Shown here in pieces: positions 42,566-51,740 of a stretch of 64,000 nucleotides of DNA. The stretch is from UBA11524 sp965646445. Lineage in GTDB: Bacteria; Bacillota; Clostridia; Christensenellales; Aristaeellaceae. The DNA lies in the NCBI GenBank assembly GCA_965646445.1, contig CBFFZW010000009.1, positions 20,387 to 84,386 on the forward strand, read 5' to 3'. The first letter of the stretch is position 1; each line of letters opens with the position of its first letter. The translations under genes were made by a program, and so were the position numbers. The notes below the pieces were generated by a model. The model was given only the letters and a program-made list of their open reading frames with translations. It searched no databases and was not told where the DNA came from.

Positions 42566-43471
42566 TTATTCCGCTTTGCCGCTCCGGGCGTACGCCTGCT
42601 TCGCCAGCAGCCACGCGCCCAGAACGCCGCTGTTGTCCCCGAGACCGGGTGAGACGATGTAATCCCGCAGCCCTGTCTTGACCGCCGGATGAACGATATA
42701 GCCGTTCAGCAATGCCGCTGTTTTTTCGCGAATCATCGGCATCAGGCATTGCTGATGCATCACGCCGCCTCCCAGAATGATCTTCTCTGGGGAAAAAGTC
42801 AACATCGCGTTCACACACATCTGCGCCAGATAGTCGGCTTCCAGGCCCCAGGCAGGATGATCCTCCGGCAGCTTTTGCGCCGGGATGCCCCAGCGCTTCA
42901 TCATTGCCGGCCCGGAGGCCAGCCCCTCCAGGCACCGCCTGTGATAGGGGCAGAAGCCCTCCGGCGCGGGGTCGTCCGGTTCAGGGGCCAGCAATTGATG
43001 CCCCAGTTCCGGGTGCGTCAGACCATGGACGCACCGGTCGTTCACCATCAGGCCGCCGCCCACACCTGTGCCCACGGTCACATACAGGCAGGAATGCATT
43101 CCTTTGGCGGCGCCCAGCCGGTGCTCTGCCAGCGCGGCGGCGTTCACGTCCGTGTCCAGCGCCACAGGTATTTCCAGGGCGTTGATGAACGCCGGAAGCA
43201 GCGATTAGTGCCTCCAGGCCAGCTTCGGCGTGTTGGCGATATGACCATAGTCGGCGGAGGCGGGATTCAAGTCCAGCTGGCCGAAGCTGCCGATCCCCAG
43301 GGCGCTGATGCCGTGGGCGCTGAAAAAAGCGATCATCTGCGGCATGGTCATCGTTGGCTCCAGGGTCGGTATGGTCTACCTTTCCAGGATCGTACCCGAT
43401 GCATCCAGGATGCTCATCACCATTTTTGTACCGCCGGCTTCCAGCGCGCCGAAGCGCAGATCCCTTTGCAT
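42566..43471 (-). pseudogene. ROK family fructokinase, interrupted by two in-frame stop codons
   Basis: Read through, the 302 codons give a complete ROK fructokinase: FGALEAGGTKMVM at the N-terminus, ALGIGSFGQLDL, IPVALDTDVNAAALAE, TVGTGVGGGLMV, HPELGHQLL, then a zinc-type FCPYHRRCLEG and PEKIILGGGVMHQ. Codon 32 is TAG (43376-43378, within LERxTIPT) and codon 89 is TAA (43205-43207, within AWRHxSLLPA); the frame is otherwise unbroken. The 3' part can be opened from a GTG at 43165 but would lack the ATP-binding N-terminus. It is the last gene of the sugar operon, beside GH32, where it would phosphorylate the released fructose. TAG and TAA together make stop recoding unlikely. Confidence 0.85.
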
Positions 43472-43558
43472 GTTAGATTCCTCCATATTTCATCATGATC
43501 TTAAATCAGAACAGGTGAGCACAGCCTTGCTATCCCGGCCGTGCTCACCCGTTTTCTG

Positions 43559-45025
43559 TCAGATGATGTCCCAAAGGTCCATGCGCTCAATCACACAACG
43601 CCCCGCGGCGCTGATGCCGCTGCCGCGCTCCCGGGGAAAGGCCAGCGTGGTCATGGCCAGGATGCCGCCGTTGACAAAGACCTCAACGGAATCGCTGTCC
43701 ACCAGGATTCGCAGGGCGATCCGTTCCGTTCCCCCGGGGACGACGGCGCGGCCGCCGGGCTTGGGCTCCCACAGATCGTCGGAGGCCATGCTCCAGCCGC
43801 ATCGGCTGCGATCCGTCGTCAGGATATGCGTCCCGGCATCGTAATGGATGCGGAAATACTCATGCCCCGTCTGCATCAGGCGCAGTTCTGCCTGACCGTT
43901 TTCATCCAGCAGCAGGGTGATGTCCATCTCATACCAGCGGGACGCCTGGCGCTCCAACGTGTACCGACCGTTCACGCGGATATTTTCCCATCTTTGATGG
44001 TTCCCGCGATGGGCTGTCAGCTCCCTGACCGGCATTTGCCAGAGCCGCCCGTCCTGAAGCCATACCTCACGCGGTATGGTCATGGCGCCGTTCCAATGAT
44101 GATCCAGGTAGTGCGTGGGGGAAATCTCGCCCCACATCTGCATCCAGCCGATCATGACATGGCGGCCATCAGGCAGATCAATGGATTGAGGCGCGTAGAA
44201 ATCCGGGCCAAGATCCACGGCTTCCATCCGCTCCGGCACAAAGCGGTCATGCACGGTTTGACCGACCAGGTAAATCACATCGCTGTGCTGGCTCTGAAAG
44301 CGAAGTCCGTCCTTCGGCAGGCCGATGACGCTGGTAATCATCACGTCCTGCCCGGCCATGCGGAAGAAGTCGGGGCATTCGGGCATATCGCCGATCCCCT
44401 CCAGAAAGATGCCGCGATAAGTCCAATCCGTCAAATTGTCAGAATGGAACAGCAATTGCCGCCCGCTGCTCACACCGCGGTTGGCCACAATGGCATAGTA
44501 ACCGTCCTCCCGCCGAAAAACCTTGGGATCGCGGAAGTCATGGATGGACGAATCCGCTGGCAAATGCCTGGCGCTGAGCACGGGATTGCACGGCGGCTTG
44601 ACGAACTGCCGCCCGTCTTCGGAGAAGGCGATGCACTGCTCCTGCAGAATCTTACCGTCCGCGTCCGGGCGCAGAGCGGTGTACATCAGCGCCAGGCGGT
44701 TCTGGTCGTCCGTCAGTGCGGTGCCGCTCCAGCATTGCTCGCTGTCCGCCTCCGTGTCCGGTGCCAGGGCCACGCCCTCATACGTCCAGGAAACGAAGTC
44801 CTCGCTGGTGCAATGGCCCCAGTACATCCGGGAAGGGCTGGATGTATACGGCGCATACTGGTAGAACAGATGAACCCTGCCCCGATAGAAGCTGAAGCCG
44901 TTGGGATCGTTGATCCATCCGCAGGGGGCCGTCATGTGGAAGCGCGGCCGGTACGCGGGGTTGACTTCTCCCGCGTGCGCCTGGATGAAGGCCTCCGCCT
45001 CGGCCCGTCGATTGCTGATGCTCAT
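43559..45025 (-). CDS. Glycoside hydrolase family 32, sucrose/fructan hydrolase
   Basis: A 488-residue intracellular beta-fructofuranosidase; no signal peptide. The three catalytic motifs are intact: WINDPNG at residues 37-43 with the nucleophile Asp 40, FRDPKVF near 170 and ECPDFF near 215 with the acid/base Glu. A C-terminal beta sandwich starts near 360. Its target could be sucrose, sucrose-6-phosphate or short fructans; with an ABC transporter rather than a PTS gene in the operon, unphosphorylated oligosaccharides are likely. Its start overlaps the end of the broken GH43 gene (ATGA), and the broken fructokinase follows it, so an intact enzyme sits between two pseudogenes. Confidence 0.93.
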   Translation of the reverse strand: MSISNRRAEAEAFIQAHAGEVNPAYRPRFHMTAPCGWINDPNGFSFYRGRVHLFYQYAPYTSSPSRMYWGHCTSEDFVSWTYEGVALAPDTEADSEQCWSGTALTDDQNRLALMYTALRPDADGKILQEQCIAFSEDGRQFVKPPCNPVLSARHLPADSSIHDFRDPKVFRREDGYYAIVANRGVSSGRQLLFHSDNLTDWTYRGIFLEGIGDMPECPDFFRMAGQDVMITSVIGLPKDGLRFQSQHSDVIYLVGQTVHDRFVPERMEAVDLGPDFYAPQSIDLPDGRHVMIGWMQMWGEISPTHYLDHHWNGAMTIPREVWLQDGRLWQMPVRELTAHRGNHQRWENIRVNGRYTLERQASRWYEMDITLLLDENGQAELRLMQTGHEYFRIHYDAGTHILTTDRSRCGWSMASDDLWEPKPGGRAVVPGGTERIALRILVDSDSVEVFVNGGILAMTTLAFPRERGSGISAAGRCVIERMDLWDII

Positions 45026-45913
45026 GCCATGCTCCTTCCGGGATCGCCCTCCGGCAGGGGAATCGGCTGCCCCTTCGGGATGGGCTTGCCCAGGTGCGGG
45101 AAGCCCGTGCGGTCAAAATAGACTTTCTGCACGCAGCAATGGCGGGGCAGGGGACTGTCGTCAGGGTTATGCTGCAAAACAGCATGATACGCGATGTACA
45201 GGTTCTTTCCATCCGGCGCGCGGAAGAAGGAGGCGTGGCCGGGAGCGTACATGCCATTGCCCGCTGTGAACCAGGGCACGTCGTCCTTCACCCACGCGCT
45301 GACGTTCATGGGATCGTCGCCCACAAGCTCCATGATGCCTAGGCCGTATTCATCCACCCAGCATCCATTGAAGAAAAACACGCAGAATGTACGGCTTTCA
45401 CTTTCGATGAAGAAGGGGCCTTCGTTGATCCGCTGGATGCCGTTATAGGGCGGAATCAGCTCCCAGGGATAGGTTGCCCGGGCGATGCACACAGCCTCGC
45501 CCTTGAGCCTGGTGGGCGATGCCATCTCCTGAATCATCAATTTCTGCCGATCCACATCAATGCAGCGGGAAAAGCAAAGGTACAGCCTGCCGTTGCGGCA
45601 TTGGAAAACGGTGGCGTCAATGGCCGCTTCATCATCGCCCAGTATGCCTGCGAAGTCAAAGCCGTCAAAAGGGTCGTTTGTCCTGGATTCCAGCACAAAG
45701 GTCCGCATCCTGCGCTGGGGCCAGTCCTCCGTGGGGTGACAAGCCCGCTCCCTCCTTGCCGAAATACGACCGGGTGGCGTAATACCAGCCGCCGGCGTGG
45801 TCAAAGGTGACGCTGGGATCCGCAAAATCCGCGATAACCGGGTTGGCATAGGTCTGCCGGCCTTTGGCCGCTTCGAATTGGGGTACCTGGAAGCCTGATT
45901 CTTTGTACAGCAT
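45022..45913 (-). pseudogene. GH43 glycosidase remnant, internal deletion and frameshift
   Basis: The first frame (from ATG 45913, AAGGAAAA site) encodes YANPVIADFADPSVTFDHAGGWYYATRS in part: the ADPS strand of GH43 with its catalytic Asp. About 15 codons later the match stops. In another frame the later blades resume at DWPQRRMRTFVLES and run through AAIDATVFQ, RINEGPFFIE with the acid Glu, and YAPGHASFF to the end. Between them a normal GH43 has roughly 80-100 residues that are missing here, so the change near 45730-45770 is a deletion with a shift of frame. The family cleaves arabinan or xylan side chains; this copy should be inactive. Confidence 0.82.
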
Positions 45914-45931
45914 GATCCGTTTTCCTTTCCA

Positions 45932-47209
45932 TCATTTGTTTTCGGAGAAGTACAGCTTCAAAAAATATTCCTCATTGATATAGCCCAGCGCTTGGGCAAC
46001 CTCCGAAAGGCTCATGCCCTCCCGCTGAGTCTTCTCCCGCACATAGCGCTGCCGCATGATCTGCATATAGCGTTTGCAGCTCATGCCCATGAACTGCGAA
46101 AAGCAGCGGCTGAAATGGCTCCGGCTGAAGCCTACCATGGCCGCGACATCCTCGGCCTTCCCGAACAGAACCCGCGGCGTCCGCAGCACCGCAATGGCAT
46201 GGAGAATTACCCCCGCGCTGTCCTGGGAGAATGACAGCCTGCGCATATGCTCCGTGAACAGCGCCTGCAGGCGAGCCATCTGTGCTTTTATCTCATGCCA
46301 CGGACAGATGCCGACCCCCTTCATGGAAGCGTCGCGGGCTTCGCTCCCTGGCAGAATGCAGTCAATACCCTGCCACAGCAGGTCGAGCTTATCCCGCACA
46401 TGGGAGGCGGGGATATACAGCTTTTCGATTCGCGCCGTCAGCTCATTCTTCTCCCTGGAAGAAAGCAGCCACTCCCCTTGGAGCACCTGGTCAAGGAGCG
46501 CGCGCTCCTGTTCTCAGTCAAGGGTCGGCCGCGGCGCAAACGTGTAAAGCCGCATCCCGGGCGTCATTTCATACGCCGCATACCGCTGCAATACCTCCTC
46601 CAGCGCCCGCTGATCCGCCTGGGCCTGCCGGGCCTGCTCGCCGGTGAGGCTCACAATGATGCTGTCCGGGATCCCCTGTATCCATTCGGTGGTCGGGATG
46701 GTCGTGCGCGCCAGGATGACGCGCTCAGCCAGCCGGATCATGGCCGCCCCCTGTCCCTGCATGCTGTGGATGTCGGCTGCCGCTCCGCCCAGGATCAGCA
46801 GATCATGGGCCTTCTGCGATCTGCTCCGCAGCACATTTTGCTGAATGCGGGCAAACAGCTTGGCGATCTTTTCCATGTCAAAGTCCGATTTGATGATATA
46901 GCCGGAGATATTCCCTTCAATGGCCCGCTGGATCATGGGAAGCTCCGCATGACAGGTCAGGATGATCTTCAGCATTTCCGGCCGGGAACGGCTCAGCTGC
47001 TGGCACAGCTCAAAGCCGTCCATCACCGGCATGCTCAGATCGACAAAGGCGACATCCGCCTGGTTTTCCTCAAGCCAGTCCAGGGCCTCCTCTCCGTTGG
47101 AGGCTTCCCCCACCACCCGCATGGCGTACGTTTCCCATGGCAGCAGCTGCTTCAGGCTTTTGCGCACAATGGTTTCGTCATCCACCAGCAGCACACGAAT
47201 GCTATCCAC
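45932..47209 (-). pseudogene. YesN-like response regulator (REC plus AraC-type HTH), in-frame TGA
   Basis: The first 231 codons are a receiver domain (VLLVDDETIV, phospho-acceptor Asp in VAFVDLSMPVMDG, KSDFD) and a linker. TGA at 46514-46516 then interrupts the frame (APRPTLD-stop-EQERALLDQ). The same frame continues 184 codons with a helical linker and an AraC HTH region (VAAMVGFSRSHFSRCFSQ, then LSEVAQALGYINEEYFLKL). The final helix is also short by about a dozen residues. A truncated product could be phosphorylated but not bind DNA. Together with the YesM-like kinase upstream it would have controlled this sugar operon. Confidence 0.85.
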
Positions 47210-47224
47210 AAATATCCTTCCTTT

Positions 47225-49171
47225 TTATCTGGTCACTACAAAAATGGATACGCTGTATGGCGGGGCGATCCACGTTCCTTCCTCCCGGGTTTCCAGGATG
47301 GCCTGGCTGCTTTCTGTGTTATGCGCGTCCGGCGAGTCGCCCTCAATGCTGTAACGAACGACCTGCGCGCCTTCCATTTCCGGGCAGGAAAGCGCGATGC
47401 CGCTGGCCTGGGGATTCACAACGGCCATGGTGATCCGTCCGCTCCCGGCATCCCTGGCCGCGCAGACGCTGATGTACTGATCGCACTGAACGCGGCAGCT
47501 GACAGCCACATCCGCCATCTCCCGGCGATAAAGGGAAAGGACATAGCCCGCGCCCTGCATGACAGCCGCTGTATCCGTTGTGGTAATGCACCCCTGGGTG
47601 GCGTTGACCGTGCTGGAATAGGCCGCCCCCTGGGCGATATCCGCGTTTCGGATGAGCGTGTTCATGAACACGCCAATCCCCAGGCCGTCCTTGAGGCGGG
47701 AGGGCATCGTCGCCTGATCGTAGGCGTATTCCAGCAGCATGAAGCCGACGTTGCGGATGTCCGCGTTGGCCCCGGTGATGGCGCGGTGCTTTCGCAGGCG
47801 TTGGCTGAGATTATCCTCCACGCCGGATACATGGGCCGCCACGTCGCCCTCAAAACGCATGGAGTACAAATGCTCGTCCGTCGCGTCCGCATAGCCCACG
47901 TTATCCGCCAGCAGACGGCGCGTCCAGCTTTGCGTATTGTCGCCCACGGCAATCAGCGTGATGTCCGGGTCGACGGCCAGCATCGCCTGGGCAAAGGCCC
48001 GGTGACGCGGCGCGTATGCCGCAATGTCCATATGGCCCAGCTGCCAGTCGCCGAACATCTCGTTGCCGATGCCGAAAAGCGTGACGCCGTACGGCTCCTC
48101 ACGCCCGTTCTCCCGGCGCTTTTGTCCCCAGCGGGTATCCGTGCCGCCATTGAGGTACTCCACCTCATCCGCGGCATTCTCCGCTGTGCCCAGGCCGCTG
48201 TTGACGACGATCATGGCCTCAGCCCGCAGATACTCGCACATGAACATGAATTCATCCAGACCGAAATCGTTTGGCTCGATGGCGCCGTAAAAGCCCAGCG
48301 TTTCCATGCGCTGCTGATCGGAGCGCTTCATCTGCGCCTCATTTTCAAAATTGGTGGCCAAGCCCAGATAATGCAGGTTGCGCTTGGAGCCGCGCCAGTC
48401 CCTGTCGCCGATGCCGTCCTTCCAATCATAGCCGCTGACAAAGTTCCCGCCGGGCCAGCGATAGAAGGAGGCGTTGAGCTTCCGCAGCTGCGCCAGCGTA
48501 TCGGCCCGCAGACCGTTCACGTTGTCGTCAGGCATCAGCGAGACGCTGTCCAGCACCACCGCTCCCGCCTGACAGACGATTTCCAGGAAGCCGTACGCGC
48601 TTCCTTCCTCCATGGTGACGGCAAACGAATGCTTCGTCAGCTCCTTCCCCGAGACCGGAATGACCACCTGACGGCTGTCCTGGAGGGTTCGCAGGGTCAC
48701 AAGGAGCTCGCCATGGCCTTCAGGCGCCGCGGCCCACAGCGAGCCGACATAGCCCCGGGCTTCCAGCGTGATTCCCTGCTGACGGATGCCGCCGCCCGCC
48801 GTCAGGCGAACAGCCATGTCGTCTCCGCAGGTCAGCGTGGTTTCCATGGCGACCAGATCCTTTCCGATCGCTTTCCATGGAGAGCTCTTCTTTTCGCCCA
48901 CGCTGTAAAAGAACTTCCGGTCCTCCACCATCTCCGCCCAGATACCGTTGTAGACGCAGCTTTCGATGTGCTCGATGAACTGCCCGTAAATCAGCGGCGA
49001 GATCTCGCCGATAACGCGATCCGGCTGTACGCTGATTTCCGCCGTGGGCAGTCCCTCCGCGCCGACCATGCCGCACAGCAGCGTCAGGACAAGAGCGAGG
49101 AGGACGCGCCGTCCCCATCGGATGGGCCGGCTGGCATGATGGGCAGGGTGATTTTCGCTTCCGTTCCGCAT
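47225..49171 (-). CDS. Alpha-L-arabinofuranosidase, GH51, with export signal
   Basis: A 648-residue GH51 enzyme. Residues 1-43 form a signal peptide (RRVLLALVLTLLCGMVGA), unusual because most GH51 enzymes are cytoplasmic. The N-terminal part has SPLIYGQFIEHIESCVYNGIWAE, then a carbohydrate-binding-like insert (~85-195), YRWPGGNFVSGYDW, and GIGNEMFGDW near 370 with the acid/base Glu. The nucleophile is probably the Glu in FMLLEYAYD near 478. It releases arabinose from arabinan or arabinoxylan outside the cell. The start at 49171 follows GAAGGAG, which makes it overlap the kinase gene by 88 bases. It appears intact. Confidence 0.9.
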   Translation of the reverse strand: MRNGSENHPAHHASRPIRWGRRVLLALVLTLLCGMVGAEGLPTAEISVQPDRVIGEISPLIYGQFIEHIESCVYNGIWAEMVEDRKFFYSVGEKKSSPWKAIGKDLVAMETTLTCGDDMAVRLTAGGGIRQQGITLEARGYVGSLWAAAPEGHGELLVTLRTLQDSRQVVIPVSGKELTKHSFAVTMEEGSAYGFLEIVCQAGAVVLDSVSLMPDDNVNGLRADTLAQLRKLNASFYRWPGGNFVSGYDWKDGIGDRDWRGSKRNLHYLGLATNFENEAQMKRSDQQRMETLGFYGAIEPNDFGLDEFMFMCEYLRAEAMIVVNSGLGTAENAADEVEYLNGGTDTRWGQKRRENGREEPYGVTLFGIGNEMFGDWQLGHMDIAAYAPRHRAFAQAMLAVDPDITLIAVGDNTQSWTRRLLADNVGYADATDEHLYSMRFEGDVAAHVSGVEDNLSQRLRKHRAITGANADIRNVGFMLLEYAYDQATMPSRLKDGLGIGVFMNTLIRNADIAQGAAYSSTVNATQGCITTTDTAAVMQGAGYVLSLYRREMADVAVSCRVQCDQYISVCAARDAGSGRITMAVVNPQASGIALSCPEMEGAQVVRYSIEGDSPDAHNTESSQAILETREEGTWIAPPYSVSIFVVTR

Positions 49172-50799
49172 ATGCGATCTCCTTCCGTGATATTGTCGAT
49201 CCATAACGTCCCGCCGTAGTCGCTCACAATCGTGCTGACATAGCGGATCCCGATGCCCATGCCAAACCGATTGCTGCCGGAAATCCCCCGCAGTACCTCC
49301 GGCTGGATGCCCCGGCCGTTGTCGCATACGCGCAGGCACAGCGTGTTCTCCTCCTGCTCAATTTTCAGGTCGATGCAGCCGCGTTTGTTCTGCAGGCCGT
49401 GATAGATGGCGTTTTCAACCAGAGGCTGCAGAATGAACCGCGGGATAAGCACCGGCAGGCGCGGGTCGCCGTGGATGCGGCAGGCAATCTCATTTTCGTA
49501 ACGGTGCTGATGGATGGTCATGTACTTCTCGATCAGCGTCAGCTCCGTTTCCAGCGTCACCAGGTGCTTGCCGTACTCATCCAGATTGTAATGCAGAATG
49601 GACATCAGGGCGTTCATGTACGATTCGATTTCCTGGGTTTGGTTGCAACGGGCCATCCATTGGACGGCGTTCAGGGCATTGTAGAGGAAATGCGGATTGA
49701 TCTGCATCCGAAGGTGCATCACATCCTTGGCGCGCTTCTCCTTTTCCGCCTGGATCAGCATTTCTTTTTCTTTTCTGATCCGTAAGTCCGCCTGCTCAAT
49801 GTACTCCAGAATCTGATTGTATTCCACGATGCCGGTATCCTTCAGCGATGCGGGGCACAACGGAATCCCCAGCCGAATGTTCTGGATCACGTCCGTCACG
49901 CCCTTGATAGGCCGCTGGATTTTCACGAGGCTCAGATAAACAAGCAGCAGGGCCATCACCCCGGCAGCGATGACCACAAGCGTCATCTGGAACAGCAGCT
50001 GCCGGAGCTCTCTGTCATAAACCGTTCTGGGGATGGCGTGGACGAGCCTGATCCCATACGCGTTGGCATCCGATACGAATCGGACAACAGCCTCGGCGCT
50101 TTGCTCCTGATGGGATAGCGGCTCGCCTGCCAAATCGGTAAGGTAAACCTTCCCCGCCGCCGTCGCTGCCTCCGAAGCATTGCCAATGGGCATTCCCAGC
50201 AGCGTATCCAGCGGCACGCTGCTGACAGTCGGCGCGATGAGGTTTTTCTGATTCCCCGCGGCGCCGACGGGAAAGCGAAAGGACATCATCAGATGATACT
50301 GCCCTTCCGTATCCCACTCGATGGGCTGATACAGGATGTAGCCGCTGCTGTTCGCCGCCGGCTCCATCTGCCCGAGCAGCTTCATGGTTCTCTCCGCGTT
50401 CAGGTAGGTGGTACCCATGAGGAATTTTTCCTCGTCCAGGTCGAGCAGCAGGCACTCGTTGTTCCGCCACAGCAGCTGGATGTCCAACACGCCCTGGATC
50501 CTTTCCTTGCTTTTCGCGCGCTCCCAGTAGCTTTTGTTGTTCAGGTAAGACCAGCCATGCTTCATGGCAACGGAGGTCACGCTGTTCAGGCAGCCTACCA
50601 TTTCCTCAAAGCGTTCATTGAGGATGGCCATCCGCTGGGATAAGCCATACTCGATGCCCATGCGTGATTTGTCGTCCATGATCCTCCGCATGGGCGAGTA
50701 GATCAGAAAGCACAACGTGACCCACACCACAAAAAGAAACAGCAGCAAAGGCCGAAGCAGCATTTTCTTGAGCGGGATCGCTTTTTTGGACGTTTGCAT
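49084..50799 (-). CDS. YesM-like sensor histidine kinase
   Basis: A 571-residue membrane kinase with a signal-anchor (~13-33), an extracytoplasmic sensor region (~40-260), a second membrane helix (~270-295), a HAMP-like linker, a His_kinase domain of the PF06580 type with the phospho-His in QINPHFLYNALNAVQ near 368, and an HATPase_c region (PLVENAIYHGLQNK, DNGRGI, GIGIRYV). It would sense an extracellular sugar and phosphorylate the neighbouring YesN-like regulator, which is broken. The last ~20 residues (after ITLPI) lie over the GH51 start and look like read-through of an overlapping gene rather than a folded segment. The start follows a GGGAGGT site. Confidence 0.92.
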   Translation of the reverse strand: MQTSKKAIPLKKMLLRPLLLFLFVVWVTLCFLIYSPMRRIMDDKSRMGIEYGLSQRMAILNERFEEMVGCLNSVTSVAMKHGWSYLNNKSYWERAKSKERIQGVLDIQLLWRNNECLLLDLDEEKFLMGTTYLNAERTMKLLGQMEPAANSSGYILYQPIEWDTEGQYHLMMSFRFPVGAAGNQKNLIAPTVSSVPLDTLLGMPIGNASEAATAAGKVYLTDLAGEPLSHQEQSAEAVVRFVSDANAYGIRLVHAIPRTVYDRELRQLLFQMTLVVIAAGVMALLLVYLSLVKIQRPIKGVTDVIQNIRLGIPLCPASLKDTGIVEYNQILEYIEQADLRIRKEKEMLIQAEKEKRAKDVMHLRMQINPHFLYNALNAVQWMARCNQTQEIESYMNALMSILHYNLDEYGKHLVTLETELTLIEKYMTIHQHRYENEIACRIHGDPRLPVLIPRFILQPLVENAIYHGLQNKRGCIDLKIEQEENTLCLRVCDNGRGIQPEVLRGISGSNRFGMGIGIRYVSTIVSDYGGTLWIDNITEGDRICGTEAKITLPIMPAGPSDGDGASSSLLS

Positions 50800-50828
50800 A
50801 CGGTTACCTCCCTGCGGGCGGCCAAGCG

Positions 50829-51722
50829 TTATTCCTTCACGGCGCCCAGCGTGATGCCTGTCACGAAAAACTGCTGGACAAACGGATAGACCATCAGAAG
50901 CGGCAGCGTGGCGATGACGAGCTTCGCGGAATCAAAATTGCGGCCTGTCACCTCGTTCATCATGGCCATGTAATGGGGATCGGTGATCGTTGTGATGCTC
51001 TGCGCCGAAGCCAGATCAATGGTCAGGGAACGGATATACGTTTGCAGAGGAACCCATTGCCCCTTGGTCATCACGATCATGCCCCGGAAATAATCGTTCC
51101 AGAATCCGACGCCGCTGAACAGCATCACCGTCGCGACAATCGGCATGGAGATGGGCAAATCGATGGAAGTCAGTATTTTGATGTGCGTCGCGCCGTCCAT
51201 CTGGGCGGATTCATACAGCGCCTTGGGCAAATTGCGGAAGTAATTCATCATCAGGATGGCGGAGCCGATGGTCACCAGGTCAGGCACGACAAGGGCGGCA
51301 AAGCTGTTGGTCAGGCCCATGCCGGTAATCAGCAGATACCATGGCACCAGCCCGCCGCCAAACATGTTGGAAAACAGCAGATACGTCATGTATCGGTTGC
51401 GGGCGGGAAACTGCTTTTTGCTCAGAGACATCGGATAGGCAATCAGGATGGTCGTCGTCAGCTGCGCCAATGTGCCCACCACCGTGCGCAGCGCTGAAAC
51501 GCCGAAGGACGTGACATACTGCCCGTCCCTCAGGATGTATTCATACGCCGCCAGCGTAAACTCCCTGGGCCAGAAGCTTACCGTGCCCGACTGCACCATC
51601 ATTTTCGAGGAAAAGGACAGGGCCAGCACATGAAGCAGCGGGAGCAGGCAGCCCAGAACCATCAAACCAATGATACCATATGCCGCAAAATCAAATATTC
51701 GTTCACCTTTGTACCGTTTCAT
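50829..51722 (-). CDS. Carbohydrate ABC transporter permease, LplC/YtcP type
   Basis: A 297-residue inner-membrane permease with six segments. The EAA loop, which contacts the ATPase, is visible as ALYESAQMDGATHIKILTSIDLPISMP near residue 180-205 (Glu-Ser-Ala then Gly and Pro). The N-terminus (KGERIFDFAAYGIIGLMVLGCLLPLL) and the ending VTGITLGAVKE fit the LplC group, which pairs with LplB and a large lipoprotein binding protein. No ATPase gene is present; a shared MsmX-type ATPase is expected. The gene seems intact and precedes the kinase by 29 bases. Confidence 0.94.
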   Translation of the reverse strand: MKRYKGERIFDFAAYGIIGLMVLGCLLPLLHVLALSFSSKMMVQSGTVSFWPREFTLAAYEYILRDGQYVTSFGVSALRTVVGTLAQLTTTILIAYPMSLSKKQFPARNRYMTYLLFSNMFGGGLVPWYLLITGMGLTNSFAALVVPDLVTIGSAILMMNYFRNLPKALYESAQMDGATHIKILTSIDLPISMPIVATVMLFSGVGFWNDYFRGMIVMTKGQWVPLQTYIRSLTIDLASAQSITTITDPHYMAMMNEVTGRNFDSAKLVIATLPLLMVYPFVQQFFVTGITLGAVKE

Positions 51723-51740
51723 GACAGGACGCCTCCTTCC

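Noticed and set aside
42566..47209. Stop-codon reassignment or selenocysteine as the reason for in-frame stops
   Set aside because: TAG, TAA and TGA all occur as interruptions, GH43 also has a deletion, no SECIS-like hairpin follows the TGA, and dozens of neighbouring genes use normal stops.
46247..49219. 990-codon plus-strand open frame
   Set aside because: It is antisense to the GH51 gene and the regulator, has shadow composition and no ribosome site or family pattern.
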